Shown here: in pieces, positions 27,711 to 36,363 of the stretch
Layout: the number at the start of each line of letters is the position of its first letter
Numbering within the stretch: the first letter of the stretch is position 1
Source of the DNA: Desulfovibrio sp. An276
GTDB taxonomy: Bacteria > Desulfobacterota > Desulfovibrionia > Desulfovibrionales > Desulfovibrionaceae
DNA length: 64,000 bases
Assembly (NCBI RefSeq): GCF_002159665.1
Contig: NZ_NFJC01000010.1
Span: 16,839-80,838 of the forward strand
Direction of reading: 5' to 3'
Translations under genes and position numbers: made by a program
Notes under the pieces: generated by a model
What the model saw: the letters and a program-made list of their open reading frames with translations, nothing else
What the model was told of the DNA's origin: nothing
Database searches by the model: none

Positions 27711-29471
27711 ATGGAACAAAAGGCGAAAGTCATCCAGATTTCTCCCCTGGCAAAACTGATGCTGGCAGGCTCCCTTGTCTTCGGAGCTATTGACACAGTG
27801 CTCATTCCTGTTCCCTACCTCGCGGCCTGGCTCATTCTCGAGCATCTGGCAGGAAACACGATCTGGCCCATGGACCAGATTTTTTTCTGGGTCTTTGCAG
27901 CCATTGGCGCGCGCTGGCTTGCAAGCCTTCTCTCCACAACCCTCTCGCACCTCTCGGCCATGCAGGTCACAACGGATTTGCGCACAAGGCTTCTCGAGCA
28001 TCTCGGCAGGCTTCCCATGCACTGGCACGCTTGTCAGACCAGGGGGGGGCTCAAAAAGGTTTTTACCAGCGACATCGGCCAGGTGGAGAGCTTTCTCGCC
28101 CACCACATCCCGGACACTGTCTCTGCCCTGCTTCTGCCCATTCTCTCCCTCATATGCCTTTTGTGGGTCAACTGGATCCTTGGGCTGCTGCTTGTGCTTT
28201 TGTTTGTGGCCTGCATCGTCGTGCAGACCACAAGTCTTGCCAAAATGAGCAAAGGCAGCATACTTGGGCGCTACAACAGGGCCCTGGAGGGCCTCAATTC
28301 CGCAGTGGTGGAATTTGTCCACGGCATGCCCGTCATAAAACTCTTCAACAGGGAGCTCTCCTCCTTCTCGAAGATGCGCAGCTGTGTGGACGAGTTCAGG
28401 GACATACAGACCCAGGGCTATGTCACCTTTGCTCCGCGCTGGGCGCTCTTTTCCACCCTCACGGTCATGCCCTTCACGTTGGCTGCCGTAGCCGGAGCGC
28501 CCCTGTATCTTGCGGGTTTGGCAACGCTCTCCGAAGTGACGCTTTTTCTCATGCTGGGCTGCGTGTGCCTGAGCCCTCTCACAAAGCTTGTGCGCCTTGC
28601 CGCCATTGTCTCCGAAATGACGCAGAGCCTGGCCAGGCTTTCGGACATCCTGTCTTCTCCTGCAGAGGAGACAGGCTCCTTTCCCGCGTCCATGGTTCGC
28701 AAGCCTAGGGTTCATGTGCACAATCTGTATGTGCGCTTTGGCGAGAAGACAGTCTTGAAAAACATCAATTTTGTGGCCGAACCAGGCACAACAACGGCAA
28801 TCGTGGGTGCCTCGGGCTCCGGAAAGAGCACCCTCGCAGCTGCCATTGCCGGCCTTGAGCGTATTGATTCCGGAACAATAAGCATTGACGGATACCCTCT
28901 GTCCGCCTTTCCGCCAAAGGAGCTTGCAAGCCTTGTCACGCCGGTCTTCCAGGCGCCGCATATCTTTGCAGGCACAATAGCCGAGAACATCGCCCTTGGC
29001 GTGCAAAATCCGCGCGAGGAGGACATTGTCGCAGCAGCAAATCTTGCCCGCTGCGCGCAGTTTATAGAATCCTTTCCCAACAAATACGCGACAAAAATTG
29101 GCGAAGGCGGTGAAGCTCACTTGAGCGGAGGCCAGAAACAGCGCATTGCCCTTGCGAGGATGGCCTATCGGAGAACTCCCGTTGTTGTTCTTGACGAAGC
29201 CACATCCTACGCCGACGCCCAGAGCGAGGCAGAAATCCAGCAAGCACTTTCGGGTCTTCTCAGGGGGCGTACGGTCATTGTTGTGGCCCACAGACTGCAT
29301 ACCATTGCAAAAGCGCAGCAAATCCTTGTCCTGAAGGAGGGCGAGATTGTCGAGCGGGGAACCCATGAAAGCCTTCTCGCCAGACAGGGCGTCTATGCCG
29401 TCCTGTGGGAAGCCCACCACAGGGCCAGAGCCTGGAGCATACGCACAAAGAGGGAGGCCTGCCCATGCTGA
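27711..29471 (+). CDS. ABC transporter half-unit, fused permease and ATPase (YbtP/YbtQ, IrtA/IrtB-like)
   Basis: 586 residues. An N-terminal membrane domain of about six helices (residues 15-310) is followed by a nucleotide-binding domain. This has Walker A GASGSGKST (366-374), signature LSGGQKQR (471-478) and Walker B VVVLDEAT (491-498), all intact. Fused half-transporters next to a TonB receptor and an NRPS locus are typical of siderophore importers or exporters working as heterodimers. The overlap with the next gene supports a pair. Eight G in a row at 28042-28049 lie inside the coding sequence (Arg-Gly-Gly) and could slip. No strong ribosome site precedes the ATG. Confidence 0.9.
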   Translation: MEQKAKVIQISPLAKLMLAGSLVFGAIDTVLIPVPYLAAWLILEHLAGNTIWPMDQIFFWVFAAIGARWLASLLSTTLSHLSAMQVTTDLRTRLLEHLGRLPMHWHACQTRGGLKKVFTSDIGQVESFLAHHIPDTVSALLLPILSLICLLWVNWILGLLLVLLFVACIVVQTTSLAKMSKGSILGRYNRALEGLNSAVVEFVHGMPVIKLFNRELSSFSKMRSCVDEFRDIQTQGYVTFAPRWALFSTLTVMPFTLAAVAGAPLYLAGLATLSEVTLFLMLGCVCLSPLTKLVRLAAIVSEMTQSLARLSDILSSPAEETGSFPASMVRKPRVHVHNLYVRFGEKTVLKNINFVAEPGTTTAIVGASGSGKSTLAAAIAGLERIDSGTISIDGYPLSAFPPKELASLVTPVFQAPHIFAGTIAENIALGVQNPREEDIVAAANLARCAQFIESFPNKYATKIGEGGEAHLSGGQKQRIALARMAYRRTPVVVLDEATSYADAQSEAEIQQALSGLLRGRTVIVVAHRLHTIAKAQQILVLKEGEIVERGTHESLLARQGVYAVLWEAHHRARAWSIRTKREACPC

Positions 29472-31192
29472 AAACACTACTGGCCCTTGCAGGAAAGGCC
29501 TCTGCTTCCCTGCGCAGGGCAATACTTCTCAACCTGTGCGTCATGGGCGTACAGCAGGCTTCCTATGTGGCTGCGTTCTTTCTGCTTCAGACATTGTATC
29601 TCTCCAGGGAAGGAGGGCAGTCCGACTGGATTGCCTGGGTCGTTCTTCTTGCAGTTCTGGCACTGGCCCATGGCTTTTTCAATCTGCGCTCGCTTGTGTC
29701 CGCCTATACGGGAAGCTACGCCATAAGCGCCAGCCTGCGCCTGCGTCTTTGCGATCACTTGCGCAGACTCTCCCTTGCCTTCTTCAGAAAAACAGACTCA
29801 GGGGTAGTCTCCGGGGCCCTCATAGACGACATCAAGGGCATGGAAGCCTTTTTCGGCATGTATGTCTTTGATCTGGTGACCTGCCTTGTCTTTCCCTGCC
29901 TCTTGTGCGTGCTCATGTTCTTTTTCAGCTGGCAGATTACCGGCGTTCTGGTCTTGTCGGCGGCCCTGGCCTTTCCATTGATTCTCTGGGCCTGCCGCAT
30001 CACGCAACGCCTGGGGCCAGCCTATCTGGAGGCCAGGGACGCCTCGTATTCCTCGCTCATGGACTATGTGGGGGGCATACGCGAGCTAAAGGCGGCAAAC
30101 CTCACAGGCCTTGACTACACGCCCCTTGTTTCCAGCTGGAAGAAATACGGACGTCTGAGCATCCGGATGGAAGGGCAGTACGGTCTTCTGGCACTGGCCT
30201 ATTCCTGCGTTCTCGACATGGGGTTTCTTGCAACGCTCTTGCTTGGCCTTTCCCTGGTGGAAAATCTCACTGTTGGCATCGCAAGCCTCATGTTCTTTCT
30301 CATAGTCGGCAGCCGCTTTGTGGAGCCCATGCGGGAATTCGGCATGGTTTTGCCCGAAGTACGCAGATGCCTGACTGCCGCACAAAAGATTTCCGATATC
30401 CTGGCAGTGCCTGAACCGCAGGTTCTCCCGGAGGAAAAACGTTTCGGGCACGAAATACGCTTTGACAATGTGTCCTTTGCCTATGAACAGGGGAAGAATG
30501 TCCTGCGCAATGTCTCCTTTGTCATGCCCGAAGGAAGCGTCACGGCCCTGGTCGGGCCTTCCGGCTCCGGCAAAAGTACCATTGCCCACCTTTTGCTGCG
30601 TTTCTGGGACGCAGGGAAGGGCAAAATCACCCTTGGCGGCGCGGACATCCGTTCCCTTGCGCAGGAAGAGCTGTACAGAAACTTCAGCGTGGTCTTTCAG
30701 GACGTCTATCTTTTTGATGACACAGTCTTCAACAATATCCGCATGGCAAGGCCAGATGCCAGCCCAGAGGAAGTGTACAGGGCAGCGCGCCTTGCCCGCT
30801 GCGACGACTTCATAAGTTCTCTGGAGCACGGGTACGAAACGCGCGTGGGCGAGGGCGGTGCCAGGCTGTCCGGAGGAGAAAAACAGCGCCTGTCCATCGC
30901 AAGGGCCATCCTGAAGGACGCGCCAGTCATTATCCTCGATGAAGCTACGGCCTCCCTGGATCCGGAAAACGAGCTCAGCATTCAGGAAGGCCTCAACTCT
31001 CTCCTTGCTGGCAAGACATTGCTTGTCATCGCCCACAGGCTGGAAACCATACGCGACGCAGACAACATCCTGGTTCTACAGGAAGGCCGCATAGCAGAAA
31101 TCGGTACCCATGAAAGCCTGCTTGCAGGGGAGGGCCTGTATACAAGGCTGTGGACTTTGCAAAACACCATCAAGTCCTGGCAGCTGGGCTAA
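29465..31192 (+). CDS. ABC transporter half-unit, fused permease and ATPase, partner of the preceding gene
   Basis: 575 residues from the ATG at 29465, which overlaps the previous gene by 7 bases; a longer frame starting at 29405 lies wholly inside that gene. It has a six-helix membrane domain followed by Walker A GPSGSGKST, Q-loop FQDVYLFDDTVF, signature LSGGEKQR, Walker B VIILDEATASLD and H-loop IAHRLETI, all intact. With its neighbour it probably forms a heterodimeric inner-membrane transporter for the ferric complex. IrtAB-type pairs act as importers despite an exporter fold, and export of the metallophore remains possible. A hairpin follows the stop. Confidence 0.9.
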   Translation: MLKTLLALAGKASASLRRAILLNLCVMGVQQASYVAAFFLLQTLYLSREGGQSDWIAWVVLLAVLALAHGFFNLRSLVSAYTGSYAISASLRLRLCDHLRRLSLAFFRKTDSGVVSGALIDDIKGMEAFFGMYVFDLVTCLVFPCLLCVLMFFFSWQITGVLVLSAALAFPLILWACRITQRLGPAYLEARDASYSSLMDYVGGIRELKAANLTGLDYTPLVSSWKKYGRLSIRMEGQYGLLALAYSCVLDMGFLATLLLGLSLVENLTVGIASLMFFLIVGSRFVEPMREFGMVLPEVRRCLTAAQKISDILAVPEPQVLPEEKRFGHEIRFDNVSFAYEQGKNVLRNVSFVMPEGSVTALVGPSGSGKSTIAHLLLRFWDAGKGKITLGGADIRSLAQEELYRNFSVVFQDVYLFDDTVFNNIRMARPDASPEEVYRAARLARCDDFISSLEHGYETRVGEGGARLSGGEKQRLSIARAILKDAPVIILDEATASLDPENELSIQEGLNSLLAGKTLLVIAHRLETIRDADNILVLQEGRIAEIGTHESLLAGEGLYTRLWTLQNTIKSWQLG

Positions 31193-31220
31193 GGGCAAAC
31201 TCCATCATAATAGAATGCGT

Positions 31221-31260
31221 CCTGTCTCTTCCATGAAAACGGAAGAGACAGGCGCTCTTT
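31221..31260 (+). terminator. Hairpin terminator closing the uptake operon
   Basis: A perfect 12-bp stem (cctgtctcttcc at 31221-31232 with its complement at 31241-31252) encloses an 8-base loop and is followed by cgctcttt. The T tract is weak, but the position 28 bases after the last ABC gene fits a terminator. Confidence 0.65.
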
Positions 31261-31283
31261 GCATTGCAACCGTGATGTGTGGT

Positions 31284-31632
31284 CTATGCCTGTACCTTTA
31301 CGCGCTTGGCAATCAGGGCGTTGACGAGGATTTCGTCCAGGGGTGGGTGGGCGAACAAGAGCTCGCGCACAAGCATCTCTGCGCCTGGGTGACAAGATGG
31401 GAGACCTTGTGACCAATGGAGGCCGACCAATTCCTTGTTGTCCCACACGGCCTTCACAAAACCATGGGCCAGAGGAATAGGGGGTGTCCATGGCGCCCAG
31501 GACGAGCACATAACGGGCCTGATGCTCTGCCGCGTGGACCTGAAGTACCTGACCGTTGAGTCGCCCACAGCGTAGATATGGGGAGCAGCAGGTGATCGTC
31601 CACCTCGATGTAGCCACGGTGACATAGCGCAT
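31284..31632 (-). pseudogene. Deleted second copy of dihydrolipoamide dehydrogenase
   Basis: The minus strand repeats both ends of lpdA (34125-35492) but not its middle. The 3' part encodes AHPPLDEILVNALIAKRVKVQA with the same TAG stop, and further in VNGQ/AAEHQARY/GAMDTPYSSGP in shifting frames. Near 31613-31622 the similarity jumps to the lpdA start (MRY) and continues about 90 bases into its upstream region. Roughly 1 kb of catalytic core, including the FAD site, redox Cys pair and NAD site, is missing, and several frameshifts are present. It is non-functional, a relic of an lpdA duplication whose other copy lies 2.5 kb away. Confidence 0.82.
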
Positions 31633-31742
31633 GGGGGCTTCGAAAAGACACGAACCAAGAGTGCAGAAGGGCTGATTTCCCTTTCCACACACGCCGCGAA
31701 ATCGCAATAAGCGACAAAATAGTCGAGAAGCACAAAAGCATT

Positions 31743-31776
31743 CAATTATATCATTTTGTTAAAAATGATATAATTG
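31743..31776. repeat. Palindrome, copy 1 (left of Fic gene)
   Basis: Arms of 15 bases (caattatatcatttt at 31743-31757, exact complement at 31762-31776) enclose gtta. The same arms recur at 33113-33146, immediately upstream of the Fic start codon. The copy here lies where the similarity to the lpdA upstream region ends. Confidence 0.85.
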
Positions 31777-32036
31777 AGCTTCTGGATGATGAAATTGAGC
31801 TACCCTTTCTTAGGAAGTCCGGCTTTCGGTATAGGCGTACAAGGAAAGGCATTTATGTTTTTTCGCAACACGACGATTGCATATCTGAAGATAGTTTTCC
31901 AAGTTCTCTCTTGTTCTCGCGAACTGAGGTACAAGACTGATTCGTGCTGCCGTGTTACTCACAGACAGTGTGGAAGTGTCTGATGCCGCAAAGGAAGCAG
32001 TATCCCTGTCGATTTGGCATACAATATATTCTACCA
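31777..32036. other. No intact gene; possible protein remnant
   Basis: Reading on the plus strand from the palindrome gives about 56 codons (starting near 31771, containing LDDEIELPFLRKSGF and ending with TGA at 31945-31947) without a start or ribosome site. I do not recognise it. It may be the 3' end of a gene lost when the palindrome-bounded segment was rearranged. Confidence 0.3.
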
Positions 32037-33095
32037 TCAGTTTTTTTGACTGTTCCATATGTATGATGTATAGCGGCCACCTCCCAATTTTAGAATGGAA
32101 CCACTTTTTTGCAATTCGGTTAATGTGCGTTGTACTGTTACAAGGCTGATATCCGGGCAGTGCTCCAGAATCTCCTTCTTGGTGATCTGACCAGGAGTCC
32201 TTTTGATAAGTTCACGTATACGCTCAGGCTTGCTCAAAGATTCTGTAGCCAGTATCTGCACCCTTCCAGAAAACTCGCGATAGGCTGCGGACACAATTCC
32301 CAATGTGTAGCGCACAAAAGGAGTATAATCATTGGTTCCTTCGTGCCATCCGCATGAACTTAGCTGCAGTGCCTCATAGTACGTCACCTTGCTTTCTTCG
32401 ATAAGCTTTTCAATGCTGATATACTTGCCAACAATGTAGCCAGCCCTGTAGAGAAGCAGCAGGGTAAGCAGACGGCTCATGCGTCCGTTACCGTCATTGA
32501 AAGGATGAATGCAGAGAAAATCCAGAATAAACATTGGGATCAGCAACAGGGGATCCATGTCATTCGAGGCAAGAGCTTCTGCGAATGACGAACAAAGTTG
32601 CTCAACATACTCTGGAGTCTCCCAAGCCTGAACGGGTTGGAAACGGACAATTTTGTTTCCTGCCTCGTCCGTTTCTGCGATGACGTTATCGCAATTTTTG
32701 TAATGTCCGCCGCAGGAGCTGCCACTAAATTTGTAGAGATCCCGATGCAGCTGGAGTATTACAGATGGCTTGGGCTGGATATAGTCGAAACTTTCGTGGA
32801 TGGTGGTGAGAACATCCCTGTATCCGGCTATCTCCTGTTCGTTGCGGGTATGGGGCTTTGTTTTGTCCAGCACCAACCTCTTGAGGCGCTCATTCGATGT
32901 GTGTATGCCCTCGATAGCGTTGGAAGCCTCGGTACTCTGGATTCTGGCAATTTCTACTAGCCGTGACAGGGTATCCGCACAGCTTTCGATGAACAGGGCT
33001 TGCTCTCCTTTGCTCTCATGGATATGCGTCAGGAGCAATACGACATCTGGCTCGAGTAACTTTTTGTAATTTTGAAAAAAATTGAATGAGCGCAT
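32037..33095 (-). CDS. Fic family protein (putative AMP-transferase) with C-terminal winged helix
   Basis: 352 residues. The Fic core motif HPFNDGNGR is complete at 197-205, so nucleotide transfer to target hydroxyls is plausible. An N-terminal inhibitory motif of the (S/T)xxxE(G/N) kind is present as SNAIEG at 58-63, the self-restraining arrangement. The last 70 residues (IRELIKRTPGQITKKEILEH, then TVQRTLTELQKSGSILKLG) look like a winged-helix DNA-binding domain. The start has AGGAAAGG upstream. A 34-base palindrome 18 bases before the start codon may be its own operator. It stands alone between decayed genes, with no recognisable antitoxin partner. Confidence 0.88.
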   Translation of the reverse strand: MRSFNFFQNYKKLLEPDVVLLLTHIHESKGEQALFIESCADTLSRLVEIARIQSTEASNAIEGIHTSNERLKRLVLDKTKPHTRNEQEIAGYRDVLTTIHESFDYIQPKPSVILQLHRDLYKFSGSSCGGHYKNCDNVIAETDEAGNKIVRFQPVQAWETPEYVEQLCSSFAEALASNDMDPLLLIPMFILDFLCIHPFNDGNGRMSRLLTLLLLYRAGYIVGKYISIEKLIEESKVTYYEALQLSSCGWHEGTNDYTPFVRYTLGIVSAAYREFSGRVQILATESLSKPERIRELIKRTPGQITKKEILEHCPDISLVTVQRTLTELQKSGSILKLGGGRYTSYIWNSQKN

Positions 33096-33112
33096 AGTGC
33101 CTTTCCTGAGGT

Positions 33113-33146
33113 CAATTATATCATTTTTACCAAAATGATATAATTG
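33113..33146. repeat. Palindrome, copy 2: candidate operator of the Fic gene
   Basis: The arms at 33113-33127 and 33132-33146 are identical to those at 31743-31776 (15 bases each); only the 4-base loop differs (tacc against gtta). It lies 18 bases upstream of the Fic start, where a self-regulating DNA-binding protein would bind. The pair also brackets a 1.4-kb segment, as the edges of a mobile cassette would. Confidence 0.7.
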
Positions 33147-33248
33147 ATAACAAAAATGATTGAATTGATTTGGATACGTTGCGGCGCTTCACCACGCTCC
33201 ACCAAGTGTCCGCCGGAAAGCAGTGCAAACTTGAACAAGGAGCAAGAG

Positions 33249-34010
33249 CTATGTCAGAGACTGTATTTCGCTCAAGAAAAGACCTGTATCTTTTGGGATA
33301 TCTTTCAGGGGCATGTTCATATTGAGCCGGTTGCCTGCTATTTCGATTTTTTTTCTTCAACTCTTCCCTTGAGTTCTCCTTTTACCATATCTTCATCTCT
33401 AGCAACAAAACTCTTCGACTTCCAGTCCCTTTGAGCCTTTTCCCGTTGTTCACAGGCATACACAATGCTTTTTCAGAAAGAAACAGTGCTTCAGCCTCCA
33501 GAGGATTGTGAATATTGTTAATGATCTCTACTTGGGAATCTCTACAAAATGCAGTATTAAGTCCTTATTCAGTCGCACATTGCATACTCCTCAATCTCTT
33601 CATAGATCCTATTCTAAAGAATTGAGTATGTTGATAATGTATGTTTGCTTTAGAGCTCGATAGCGCGTTCCAGATTTAAGCTGCCCCCCCCCCGTATACT
33701 GTTGTCCAGTAACAGGGCCTTCTCTTGTCTATATTTACCTTGCTTACATTTTGACCTTCAATATTGATCTTTATACATTCCGGTGTCTCACCAAGTATGT
33801 CAAGACGATATTCCTTGTCTTCTATATTTCCGGAGAGATTTCCCTGTCTGCAAGCATCAGATCGCAGATGACGTCCCTGTCCGGATCCGGGCTCAAAATG
33901 GAATTGACAAGATCGATGAGCAAGGGCTTGTGCTCCGGTTTGCCAAAGATATGCTTGAAGAGGAGCTCACTGGTACGCTCTATCCTATGTCCTCCCACGA
34001 TGTATTCACC
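33249..34010 (-). pseudogene. Rpn family recombination-promoting nuclease (PD-(D/E)XK), heavily decayed
   Basis: Translating the minus strand across several frames recovers the family in order. TSELLFKHIFG, then HKPLLIDLVNSILSPDPDRD and LADREIS come first. A frameshift near 33835 is followed by EDKEYRLDILGETPECIKINIEGQ, the nuclease core. At a run of ten C (33684-33693) the frame shifts again to QLKSGTRYRALKQTYIINIL. In-frame stops follow, then RLNKDLILHFVEIPK, and finally EQREKAQRDWKSKSF, KGELKGRVEEKK and PLKDIPKDTGLFLSEIQSL, the Lys/Glu-rich tail typical of these proteins. At least three shifts and several stops make it dead. The start codon cannot be fixed. Confidence 0.75.
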
Positions 34011-34124
34011 TGAAATGGGGATTGCAGGCTTTCCGGAAAAATACAGGCTACCAAGTGCTCACAATGCGTCCATGGATACGGAAGGAGCAGGGCGCTCCTT
34101 CCGTATTGCAGCAATGATATGGGA

Positions 34125-35492
34125 CTATGCCTGCACCTTCACGCGTTCGGCAACCAGGGCGTTGACCAATATTTCGTCCAAGGTTGGGTGGGCAAACATG
34201 ATTTCGTGCACGTTGTGGGCGTTGCGCTTCTCGCGCACAAGCATCTGCGCCTGGGTGACAAGGTGGGAGACGTCATGGCCTATGGCGGCCATGCCGGCCA
34301 GTTCTTCGCCATCCCATACGGCCTTCACAAAGCCCTGTGCCAGGGAGTGGGACTGTGCAATGGCGTTCAGGGTAAGAGGAGCCTTGGATACTGACACCTT
34401 GTCCCTGCCCTGGGCCAGAAGCTGGGCTGCCGTACTCCCTACGCGCATGATTTCAAGGCCATAGTAGCAGGAGGGTACGGGACCAGAAGAGTAGGGGGTG
34501 TCCATGGTACCCAGAATGAGGCCGCTCACGTAGCGGGCCTGATGCTCTGCCGCATGAGCAAGCAGGACCTGACCGTTGACATCGCCCACAGCGTAGATGT
34601 GTGGGGCAGCCCGCAAGTGATCGTCCACCTCTACATAGCCCCGGCGATCAAGAGAGATGCCTGCCTTCTCGCAGCCAAGGTTTTCGGTGTTGGGTTTCCT
34701 GCCCACAGCCACCAGGGCCTTTGAGGCCGTGAAGACAGTACCGTCTGCCATGGTGAGCTCGGCCTGGCCGTCCTTTGTAACAAGGGATTTGGCAAAAACG
34801 CCTTCCACGCAGGCTATGCCGCGCTTTTTCAGGGTCTTGCGCAGCTCGTCCGCTATGTCCGCATCCTCTAGGGGTGCGATGTGGGCTGCGCCCTCCACAA
34901 TGGTCACCTTGCTGCCCATGGCAGCGAAAAAGTGTCCCATCTCAAGCCCAATGGCGCCGGCACCAATGACCAGCAGGCTTGAGGGTATGGTCTCGATGGC
35001 AAGCAGGCTGGTCGAATTGAGGACGCAGTCTCCGTCCGGCTCCATGCCGGGAAAGGCCGCATTGCGGGAGCCACAGGCAAGGATGATGTCCTCTGCCTCA
35101 AGGCTTTTTGCGCCGTCCTCGCAAGACACTGCGACGACACCCGGGCTCTCCAGGGAGGCTGTGCCCCTGATGAAATCCACGCCCAAAGCAACGAGGTTCT
35201 TTTCCACCATCTGGGAGCTGCCCTTCACAAAGCGGTCCATGCGGGTGCGCAGGGCCTTGAAATCCACGCCAACCTCGCCGCTCAGGACTTTCTGCTTTTT
35301 GAGTGCCAGGACCAGTTCCAGAGGGGCTATGCCGCCAAGGAGCATCTTGGTAGGGATGCAGCCGCGGTTGAGGCAGGTTCCGCCTGCCTGCCTGTTCTCG
35401 ACAACGGCAACCTTCTTTCCACCCCTTGCAAGGCTGAAGGCTGCGGCAATGCCGGCCGGGCCGGCTCCAAGTATGGCGACATCGTAGCGCAT
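34125..35492 (-). CDS. lpdA: Dihydrolipoamide dehydrogenase
   Basis: 455 residues, full length for the family. The FAD fold GAGPAGIAAAF is near 9-19, the redox-active disulfide GGTCLNRGC has Cys40 and Cys45, and the NAD-binding site is VIGAGAIGLEMGHFF. The second FAD motif is IYAVGDVNGQVLLAH, and the catalytic His-Glu pair is in FAHPTLDEI near the C-terminus. It reoxidises lipoamide in 2-oxoacid dehydrogenase or glycine cleavage complexes in the cytoplasm. No lipoyl partner gene is nearby, so it may serve a complex encoded elsewhere. The ATG at 35492 has GGAGGAG seven bases upstream; a longer frame extends to 35717. A deleted duplicate lies at 31284-31632. Confidence 0.95.
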   Translation of the reverse strand: MRYDVAILGAGPAGIAAAFSLARGGKKVAVVENRQAGGTCLNRGCIPTKMLLGGIAPLELVLALKKQKVLSGEVGVDFKALRTRMDRFVKGSSQMVEKNLVALGVDFIRGTASLESPGVVAVSCEDGAKSLEAEDIILACGSRNAAFPGMEPDGDCVLNSTSLLAIETIPSSLLVIGAGAIGLEMGHFFAAMGSKVTIVEGAAHIAPLEDADIADELRKTLKKRGIACVEGVFAKSLVTKDGQAELTMADGTVFTASKALVAVGRKPNTENLGCEKAGISLDRRGYVEVDDHLRAAPHIYAVGDVNGQVLLAHAAEHQARYVSGLILGTMDTPYSSGPVPSCYYGLEIMRVGSTAAQLLAQGRDKVSVSKAPLTLNAIAQSHSLAQGFVKAVWDGEELAGMAAIGHDVSHLVTQAQMLVREKRNAHNVHEIMFAHPTLDEILVNALVAERVKVQA

Positions 35493-36363
35493 GGTTCTCC
35501 TCCGGAAAATACACGAAACAAGAGCACAAAAACACCTTTTTCCCTTCTCACACACGCATGGAAATTGCAACTCGTGCAAAATCTCCCATGCAGGTTGCGG
35601 GCGGCCCTGGGCTCCTAAAGAGCACCTTGAGCGTCTGGTCTTCGGATCAGTGCTGACGCATCCCATATCGAAAGCAGGGTAGTCTTCCCGAGTCCCAAGG
35701 GAGGAAGCCCCGCGCATAAGCGCGGGGAGGCTTCACCATGCTTCCCCGCAATGGAGCCCCTTGTCGCCACATCCGCGGCCAGTGGAGAAGAGTTTGTTAT
35801 CCTGTCGAAAAATTTTGATTTTGTCTGGACAAGCGTTTCTGGATGAAGTATCCTCGAACAAGTTTTTTCAGTGATGCGGGACGTCTTTCCACGCTTCACT
35901 GATAGTATCCATATCTCGACCATATCCGCCGTTCGGGCAGGATTTTTTTGATGGCCCATGATCTGCACTGTACCAGCACAAGGCGCATCGTACGACTTCA
36001 TGCAGAGCAGGGGCTTTTTTCCAACCTACAGGCACCCGGCCAGGAGCAACAAAATGCGTCTTTTCGCAAGCAGGTTGCAAGCTACCTCCCCCCCCCAATA
36101 AAAACAATGGGTTATCCTTCCATGTTGCCTGTGGTGTTTGGTCAGCTCGGCAAAGTCCGCTTTTCGGAATAAGGCTTTTTACAAGGCTGTGCCAGATGCA
36201 CCAGCAGCTGCTCCCCATATTCTGAGATCCGCCCTTCGCATTCAGGCCTACCCGCAATCGCGTGGCAAACCTGTCCGCAGTTTCCCGGAACAGAAGCCCC
36301 GATTGTCTCCGTCAATTCGACATTTCCTAAAAGGCGCGGCAGCTGTCGGAACACTTCCGGCCC
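35493..36363. other. 871-base region without a supportable gene
   Basis: Open frames on both strands here lack ribosome sites and resemble no family I know. It holds the lpdA leader, a stable hairpin at 35704-35734 and a run of nine C at 36088-36096. Base composition is uneven and the region looks like the scar of past insertions. Confidence 0.5.
35704..35734 (+). mobile_element. Hairpin resembling an IS200/IS605-family right end
   Basis: An 8-bp perfect stem (ccccgcgc at 35708-35715, complement at 35720-35727) encloses ataa and is extended by gaagc/gcttc, the form of subterminal hairpin found at right ends of IS200/IS605 elements after tnpB. No convincing tnpB coding sequence lies next to it, so at most it is a solo remnant; it could equally be a terminator. 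Confidence 0.3.

Noticed and set aside
33113..33146. The Fic-flanking palindromes considered as the first units of a CRISPR array
   Set aside because: Only two copies 1.3 kb apart with a protein gene between them; no spacers.
35615..36257. Two overlapping minus-strand open frames considered as a transposase remnant
   Set aside because: No DDE, HUH or RuvC motif could be found and the frames lack ribosome sites.
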